In this document: in pieces, positions 58,929 to 64,000 of the stretch
Layout: each line of letters starts with the position of its first letter
Position numbering within the stretch: the stretch's first letter is position 1
Assembly: GCF_035573695.1 (NCBI RefSeq)
Contig: NZ_CP121694.1
Span: 1,588,501-1,652,500, forward strand
Length of the DNA: 64,000 nt
Source: Metallumcola ferriviriculae
GTDB taxonomy: Bacteria > Bacillota > JADQBR01
Direction: 5' to 3'
Translations under genes and position numbers: made by a program
Notes under the pieces: model-generated
What the model was told of the DNA's origin: nothing
What the model saw: the letters and a program-made list of their open reading frames with translations, nothing else
Database searches by the model: none

Positions 58929-59921
58929 ATGTCTGGCAGTAAAAAAAGTTGGCAAAAGTTTTTATCGGGCCACTATACGCTTATGCTGATTCCGCATTCT
59001 CAGGAATCAGCCTATAATATCAGAGTACCCGCCTTGATGATTGTAATTGGCTTAGTAATCTTATTTATTGTTGGTGGGTACGGTTATTATTTCGTATCGG
59101 ATTACCGGGCTATGAAAATCGAACATATTGAGCTGCAAACGCTGCGACTGGCAAATGAAAAGCAGCAGCGCCAACTCCAGGGGCTTAAGGTTCAAACAGC
59201 TAAGCTAAAAGAGAAACTGCCGCAGTTAAATTTGCTGCAGCAGAATGTCCTTAAAATTATTGACCGGGCAGAACGGGAAAAAAGAGGGGATATATTAAGT
59301 CGTTCCAGCAGGCGTATTTCTAGAAATGATGTCACTTCGCGTGGTAAACAGCCTGAAGATAATGTAGGTGAATTTGCAGTATCCCAATGGTTATCAGCGG
59401 CAGAGACTTGGAGTCAACAATACTACGACCTACAAAATAATCTCCAAAGCTTGTCCACTGAATTCGATAATGCTGCTACCCGCTTATCGGACCAAAAGCC
59501 TCAGTTAGTTGAAGCAATTGACTTTTTAAAAGCTGTACCAAGCGGGTGGCCGGTCGAAGGGAGAATAACCTCCCCCTATGGAAACCGGCGTTCTCCTTAT
59601 TCCAGCCGAAGAGAATTTCACAGTGGACTGGATATAGCGGTTCCCTATGGTACTATGGTAAAGGCCACTGCGTCCGGTGTAGTTGAGTTTGCGGGATATC
59701 AGCGAGTACTGGGGAGAATGGTTAAGGTTAAAAGTCAGTATGGTTTCACCACTGTTTATGGCCACAATTCAAAATTACTTGTTAAGCAAGGTGATGTTAT
59801 CAGCCAGGGAGATTCAATTGCTAAAGTGGGAAGTACCGGACGGTCTACCGGGCCGCATGTCCACTATGAAGTTTTTGTCAATGGCAGCAGGGTGGACCCC
59901 ACGGATTATTTAGGAGAGTGA
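58929..59921 (+). CDS. Membrane-anchored M23-family peptidase
   Basis: A 330-residue protein with one membrane helix (about residues 36-56), a coiled coil (about 70-115) and a C-terminal LytM/M23 zinc peptidase. The zinc site is in FHSGLDIAVPYGTMV (His, Asp) and GPHVHYEVFVNG (HxH). It would cleave peptidoglycan cross-links outside the membrane. ATG at 58929 after GGCGGTGA is chosen. It is followed 28 bases on by a bactofilin gene, a known M23-bactofilin pair in cell shape control. Confidence 0.9.
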   Translation: MSGSKKSWQKFLSGHYTLMLIPHSQESAYNIRVPALMIVIGLVILFIVGGYGYYFVSDYRAMKIEHIELQTLRLANEKQQRQLQGLKVQTAKLKEKLPQLNLLQQNVLKIIDRAEREKRGDILSRSSRRISRNDVTSRGKQPEDNVGEFAVSQWLSAAETWSQQYYDLQNNLQSLSTEFDNAATRLSDQKPQLVEAIDFLKAVPSGWPVEGRITSPYGNRRSPYSSRREFHSGLDIAVPYGTMVKATASGVVEFAGYQRVLGRMVKVKSQYGFTTVYGHNSKLLVKQGDVISQGDSIAKVGSTGRSTGPHVHYEVFVNGSRVDPTDYLGE

Positions 59922-59949
59922 TAATACCTTTATAGAGGGAGGAAAGCTT

Positions 59950-60351
59950 ATGTTAGGAAAGAAAAAAAAGAAAATAAAACAGGCGAAACTGGACACCATT
60001 ATTGGAAAAGGCACCTGTTGTCAGGGGAAAGTTGCTGTGGAAGGAACTTTGCGTGTAGATGGTAAAGTCGAAGGTGAGGTCATGGTGGAAGGTTCATTGG
60101 TGGTTGGAAAGACCGGTTTTGTAGAGGGTGCAATAAGTGGTAACAACGCTATTATCGCTGGAGAAGTTAAGGGAAATATACAGATGAAAGAGAAACTAGA
60201 ATTACATGAAACCGCAAAAGTTTACGGGGATGTCATGGTCGGTAGCTTTATTATCTACGAAGGTGCAGAATTTAAAGGGCAAAGCCAAATGGTTGAAGAT
60301 AATACGGTGGACTTTAAGCCACAAAACGTTGAAGATGTGAAAGTTGGCTAA
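59950..60351 (+). CDS. Bactofilin
   Basis: A 133-residue bactofilin (DUF583): DTIIGKGTCCQGKVAVEGTL and VDGKVEGEVMVEGSLVVGK repeat the right-handed beta-helix pattern through about residue 112, with short disordered ends. Bactofilins polymerise into cytoskeletal filaments without nucleotides. The lysine-rich N-terminus could bind the membrane. GAGGGAGGAAAG precedes the ATG. Coupled to the M23 peptidase upstream. Confidence 0.9.
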   Translation: MLGKKKKKIKQAKLDTIIGKGTCCQGKVAVEGTLRVDGKVEGEVMVEGSLVVGKTGFVEGAISGNNAIIAGEVKGNIQMKEKLELHETAKVYGDVMVGSFIIYEGAEFKGQSQMVEDNTVDFKPQNVEDVKVG

Positions 60352-60459
60352 AGTTTTAGTTTTCGTGCGCTTTTAATAATTTCAAATCAAAGGTTGCATA
60401 CTACTAACAATGTATTATATTGGGTTAATTTTAATCACAATACGGTTAGGAGCGGCCTT

Positions 60460-60978
60460 ATGAAAATAATGAAATTCTCTGAACGCATTGGTTATATAGG
60501 AAAAGGCTCTAGGGAGAAACAGGAAATGATTTCCTTAGGGGAGGCGTATTCCCTTTGGACAACCCTCGAGATGAGGTATGATGCTTTAATCACCTCAAAA
60601 ACCCTTTTTGAATTAGCGAAAGATGAAGATCTTAAGAAGATTATAAAGGATGGTATCAAAGTACTTTCCTCACAAAAAGAAACATTAGAGAAATTAATGA
60701 GAGAATTTCGTATCCCAATGCCCAGCAAGCCACCTGAGGAAGCCAATATTGTAATTGATATAAACACGGTAACCGATAAATACATATATAGGGAAATTTA
60801 TAATGGTATGGCCAATTTCATGTTTAAGCATGTTTCTAATTATCAGAGGGCAAACGGGTCTTATTTGAGAGAAGATTTTCGGAGATTCTTGATACAGGAA
60901 ATGGACCTGTATGATAGTTTTTTTGAATATGGAAAGTTAAAGGCATATTTACACGAGGAGCCAACATTTAGAACATAA
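60460..60978 (+). CDS. DUF3231-family protein
   Basis: A 172-residue helical protein. SLGEAYSLWTTLEMRYDALI near residues 26-45 and PEEANIVIDINTVTDKYIYREIYNGM near 87-112 match DUF3231, a ferritin-like family typical of spore-forming Firmicutes. ATG at 60460 after AGGAG at 60448-60452 is chosen. The frame is open upstream without a ribosome site. Confidence 0.75.
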   Translation: MKIMKFSERIGYIGKGSREKQEMISLGEAYSLWTTLEMRYDALITSKTLFELAKDEDLKKIIKDGIKVLSSQKETLEKLMREFRIPMPSKPPEEANIVIDINTVTDKYIYREIYNGMANFMFKHVSNYQRANGSYLREDFRRFLIQEMDLYDSFFEYGKLKAYLHEEPTFRT

Positions 60979-61140
60979 TAAAGGTAGAATGGAATGTAAT
61001 TTAAACTTCTACACTGGGCAGCATTTTTACCAATTGCCGGACGTCAAGTACTTTAAAAGGAAATTATTAAAACCATATATAACGACTTGTCACCATTGTC
61101 TTGATATTGAATACCTTATAAATAAAGGAGGTATTCATAA

Positions 61141-61719
61141 ATGAGACATGAAGTGAACTTTCTGTTGCTGCCCGAGGGGCAGACAGGTGTGGCCACTGAT
61201 CCAACTGGGAAATTCGCCACAAAATATAGTGTTGACCCGGTTGCACTGTTTAGTGATGCATTTGGCTTTGCCCAGTTGAGTAAGAATGACCCGTTATCTT
61301 TGGAAGTGATTATGATAGCACCGAAACCAGACATGATAGGTTTTAGCGGTTGGAAGTACGAGGGGTGGCTAGTGGACCAACCACCTGAAGGAAAGTATTC
61401 ATCCGCAACCAGTGTTCATCCGGAATTTGGGGGGATTGCTCACCCAACCTTAGACAGTTCGGAATATCCTATTACTACGGGGCTTCTAAGGGATACAGGA
61501 TTAACCTTGCCAAATGGTTTGGGTGTTTTTGTAAACGTTTTTAACCTTGACCAGTCGGCATGGCCTTATGATGTGGTAGTTATAACCTTTGAGCCGCCGG
61601 AAACTGGAACCGGTGACATGAACTACGACCCAAGACCCGATCCGGTGAGACCAATAACCGGAGCAATTCCTGGCAGAATAGCAAAACCCGCTTCACCACC
61701 CTGGCCAATGAAAAAATAA
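61141..61719 (+). CDS. Hypothetical protein
   Basis: A 192-residue soluble protein, not recognised. It begins RHEVNFLLLPEGQTGVATDP and ends with a Pro-rich tail (DPRPDPVRPITGAIPG). No signal peptide, Cys or membrane segment. AAAGGAGGT precedes the ATG and a terminator follows, so it is a clean monocistronic gene. Confidence 0.65.
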   Translation: MRHEVNFLLLPEGQTGVATDPTGKFATKYSVDPVALFSDAFGFAQLSKNDPLSLEVIMIAPKPDMIGFSGWKYEGWLVDQPPEGKYSSATSVHPEFGGIAHPTLDSSEYPITTGLLRDTGLTLPNGLGVFVNVFNLDQSAWPYDVVVITFEPPETGTGDMNYDPRPDPVRPITGAIPGRIAKPASPPWPMKK

Positions 61720-61735
61720 GTTCCAAACTCTTAAG

Positions 61736-61767
61736 TCCTGTAAGGTTACTTGCAGGAGTATTTTTTT
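61736..61767 (+). terminator. Rho-independent terminator
   Basis: TCCTGTAAG pairs with CTTGCAGGA over a 4-base loop, followed by GTATTTTTTT. Confidence 0.85.
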
Positions 61768-61794
61768 AACCCAGGTAGAAATGATACAAATAGT

Positions 61795-62517
61795 TTATTT
61801 CTTTTTATTGGGCCGAACCTTGTCCCAGCCTTTGTCGCCCCTAACTACTTCTTCAGGGGCACTCTCGTCATCTAATCCGTAAACGTCCTCATAGATTACC
61901 CCGTCTGCGCCTCTAAAGTAGGGAATCCCTTCAACCGGCTCTACCTGCCCAATGTTTTCGTTTTCGTCAGCGCCGCCATAATAAGCACCGGCCCGGGCAC
62001 GTTCTGCGTGCTCAGTATACTGCATGGCGTCCTGCCAGGTGTCTTCGCCGTCATATTCGATTTGGTCCGCGTCGCCCAGTACGTCGCCGGGTTCGCCGCC
62101 GTATGGCATGGAAATTACCTTTTCCTCGACCGGGCGCACATCGGGGTTACCATGCCCCTCGGAATCCCGTCTACATTCAATACAAAGGTCAGTTTCTGGC
62201 TCTACATCCAGACGTTCTTTAGCAATTGGTTGATGACATTTAGCACAGTTACCGTAGGTACCTTCATCAATGTTTTTCAACGCGTTGTCAATTTTGGAAA
62301 GCCAAATACGGGATGTTTCCCTTAGGGCAAAATCTTTGCTTCTTTCAAAAGTTTCCGTCCCACTATCAGCAGGGTGGTTGTCATATGAAGAGAGTTCACT
62401 GGTGGAATCCTTGAAAGAATTAGATAATCCGCCTTCGTTGATATTGCGTATTTCTTGTTTGGCCTGCTTTTTGGCAGCTAACAGCTTCTTTCTGTAATGG
62501 TCTAGATTTTCAAGCAT
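61795..62517 (-). CDS. yteA: YteA-family sporulation protein, TraR/DksA-type zinc finger
   Basis: A 240-residue protein. N-terminal coiled-coil region (LDHYRKKLLAAKKQAKQEIR), then DNHPADSGTETFERSKDFAL near residues 46-65, then the zinc finger YGNCAKCHQPI and DLCIECRRD near 110-140. The acidic C-terminal part EDTWQDAMQYTEHAE and IPYFRGADGVIYEDVYG is specific to the YteA sporulation family. It starts at 62517 with GGGAGG upstream on the minus strand. It indicates a spore-former. Confidence 0.85.
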   Translation of the reverse strand: MLENLDHYRKKLLAAKKQAKQEIRNINEGGLSNSFKDSTSELSSYDNHPADSGTETFERSKDFALRETSRIWLSKIDNALKNIDEGTYGNCAKCHQPIAKERLDVEPETDLCIECRRDSEGHGNPDVRPVEEKVISMPYGGEPGDVLGDADQIEYDGEDTWQDAMQYTEHAERARAGAYYGGADENENIGQVEPVEGIPYFRGADGVIYEDVYGLDDESAPEEVVRGDKGWDKVRPNKKK

Positions 62518-62761
62518 ATTTTTTCCTCCCTTAAGTTACAAACCATTTTCTATTATGTTTCCTCAAATTAAGAAGAGGTACGCTGGGAAATATATCCACT
62601 TTTAACGGCATTTATAGCTTAATCCCTATCGGTATATTTTTTTATTGTCCTTTTTATGGTCAAGTAAAAAATATGAGTCATAACAGAGGAAAAACTTGCT
62701 TAGAAATTATGGCAGCGGATTAAAGCATAAGTTAATAAGGCATGGAAACAAACTATAAGTA

Positions 62762-62789
62762 TTGACAAAAACTACTTGGTTATTGTAAT
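62762..62789 (+). promoter_or_regulatory. Promoter of the P-type ATPase gene
   Basis: TTGACA at 62762-62767 and TGTAAT at 62784-62789 with 16-bp spacing. Confidence 0.7.
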
Positions 62790-62794
62790 GTTTT

Positions 62795-62820
62795 ATATGA
62801 ACAACTATTCAAATATTCAA
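62795..62820 (+). promoter_or_regulatory. SmtB/CadC-type operator
   Basis: TGAACAACTATTCA (62798-62811) followed by AATATTCAA resembles operators of the ArsR/SmtB/CadC repressors (TGAA...TTCA with a 12-2-12-like layout). It lies just after the predicted -10 box. The repressor gene is not in the window unless it is the ArsR at 58404. Confidence 0.55.
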
Positions 62821-62840
62821 GGTATTGGAGCGTGACATCT

Positions 62841-64000
62841 ATGTCAGAGACAAAAGCATTACAGAGTAGTTTGGTTAAATATACTTTGGCGGGTTTGGAC
62901 TGTGCCAGCTGTGCACAAAAAATAGAGGATTCGCTGCGAAATAAGGGGATGAAAGATGCTGCAGTTAACTTTGCTGCAGGCACTATATTACTTGATCCCA
63001 AGAAGTTAAATGAAGCTCAAAATATAATAGATGGTATTGAACCCGGTGTGATATTGACAGAAGATGGAGCTAATCAAGATACTGCAGGTAAAGACGAAAG
63101 CATTAAGAAGCCAGTGCTTATTATGGCTATTTCTTTATTTCTGTTAACTGTGGGCTTGATATTTAATGAACGTCTTTACAATACGCCATATCACGTTGGG
63201 GAATACATTGTCTTACTTAGCGCATATTTTTTAGTAGGTTGGAATGTGGTATCTACAGCAGTTCGAAACGTTTTTAGGGGCAACCTCTTTGACGAAAATT
63301 TCCTGATGACTGTTGCCACGGTGGGCGCAATCGCCATTCACCAATTGCCTGAAGCAGTTGGGGTAATGCTGTTTTACTACGTGGGGGAATTCTTTCAGGA
63401 TGTTGCTGTTAATCGATCCAGACGTTCAATAAAAGCATTGATGGACATTCGGCCTGAATATGCTAACCTTAAAACAAATGGTGACCTGGAAAAGGTATCA
63501 CCGGATACAGTTAATGTTGGCGATATTATTGTCATTAAACCCGGCGAGAAAGTACCATTAGATGGTACGGTGGAAGAGGGAACATCATTTCTTGACACTT
63601 CTGCATTAACCGGTGAGTCAGTACCCCGAAAAGCTGAATTGGGAGAAGGGGTTTTGGCTGGGATGATAAACACCGGTAGTTTATTGACCGTTAGGGTTAC
63701 TAAGGTTTTTGAAGATTCTTCCGTTGCGAAAATTTTGGATCTGATGGAAAATGCCGGTAGTAGAAAAGCACCCACAGAAAAATTTATCACTAAGTTTTCT
63801 CAATATTATACACCCGTTGTGGTTTTTGGTGCCTTAGCGTTGGCAGTTATTCCACCATTAGTGATAACTGGAGCAACTTTTTCGGAATGGTTGTATAGAG
63901 CATTGATTCTCCTGGTAATTTCCTGCCCTTGTGCACTAGTAGTGTCCATCCCATTAGGATACTTTGGCGGTATTGGCGGCTCTTCTAAGAAAGGCATATT
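62841..64000 (+). CDS. Heavy-metal (Zn/Cd/Pb-type) P-type ATPase, partial, runs off the window end
   Basis: The first about 386 residues of a P1B-type ATPase that exports soft metals. One N-terminal HMA domain with the GLDCASCAQKIE motif (about residues 18-29), then membrane segments, the actuator-domain motif DTSALTGESVPRKAE, and the membrane metal site ISCPCALVVSIPLGYFGG near 360-378. The CPC motif and the single HMA domain fit the ZntA/CadA group. The phosphorylation domain lies beyond the window. ATG at 62841 has GGAG 11 bases upstream and an SmtB-type operator. Confidence 0.93.
   Translation, partial: MSETKALQSSLVKYTLAGLDCASCAQKIEDSLRNKGMKDAAVNFAAGTILLDPKKLNEAQNIIDGIEPGVILTEDGANQDTAGKDESIKKPVLIMAISLFLLTVGLIFNERLYNTPYHVGEYIVLLSAYFLVGWNVVSTAVRNVFRGNLFDENFLMTVATVGAIAIHQLPEAVGVMLFYYVGEFFQDVAVNRSRRSIKALMDIRPEYANLKTNGDLEKVSPDTVNVGDIIVIKPGEKVPLDGTVEEGTSFLDTSALTGESVPRKAELGEGVLAGMINTGSLLTVRVTKVFEDSSVAKILDLMENAGSRKAPTEKFITKFSQYYTPVVVFGALALAVIPPLVITGATFSEWLYRALILLVISCPCALVVSIPLGYFGGIGGSSKKGI

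Overview
The window comes from a spore-forming, anaerobic-type Firmicute, probably a clostridial or Peptococcaceae-like lineage. This rests on a YteA-family sporulation zinc-finger gene, a DUF3231 gene, a bactofilin/M23 pair, the anaerobic (cobalt-early) cobalamin pathway, many TTG/GTG starts with strong AGGAGG-type ribosome binding sites, and moderate GC content. The species is inference. No rRNA, tRNA or CRISPR array was recognised.

Region 1 (1-14910) is an arsenic island on the + strand: sigZ, arsM, an MFS exporter, two half-size permeases, a membrane thioredoxin plus CcdA pair, a frameshifted class V aminotransferase (cysteine-desulfurase type), Fe-S proteins, a small thioredoxin, an ArsP-like permease, arsD, a double-domain arsA, a radical SAM protein, arsR, acr3, a phosphoesterase and a small Cys protein. 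It combines methylation, efflux of inorganic and probably organic arsenic, metallochaperoning and a thiol/Fe-S redox module.

Region 2 (14911-20110) is decayed: a frameshifted YnfA gene, a half MFS gene fused head-to-head with a 5'-truncated HelD-type ATPase, a methyltransferase, a second MFS pseudogene with a frameshift and an internal deletion, and a fragment of an Ig-like protein.

Region 3 (20150-22383) is amtB-glnK. A consensus promoter is followed by a leader of about 340 nt that carries what look like two successive ANTAR-type tandem-hairpin antitermination modules.

Region 4 (22547-42285) is a nearly complete B12 operon behind a cobalamin riboswitch: cbiMNQ, a cbiO-cbiD fusion, cbiE, T, L, F, G, H, J, X, C, cobU, cbiP, cbiB, cbiA, cobO, cobT, cobS, cobD, a precorrin-2 dehydrogenase, then a MITE-like element and cobA. 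Genes overlap heavily. No alpha-ribazole phosphatase and no lower-ligand synthesis gene is present.

Region 5 (42286-56475) is accessory DNA that is more AT-rich. It holds a MarR/Get3-like ATPase unit, three copies of a dispersed repeat, a short inverted-repeat element, an IS3-family element that splits an Abi/HEPN-like gene, DUF1643 and DUF2971 genes, a tyrosine recombinase, and a defence-like cluster: OLD nuclease plus UvrD-like helicase (Gabija-like), a coiled-coil CHAT protease and a SIR2-like protein.

Region 6 (56476-64000) returns to ordinary genes: two paralogous membrane proteins, a ferritin-like protein, a second arsR, an M23 peptidase, bactofilin, DUF3231, a hypothetical, yteA, and a heavy-metal P-type ATPase that runs off the window end behind an SmtB/CadC-type operator.
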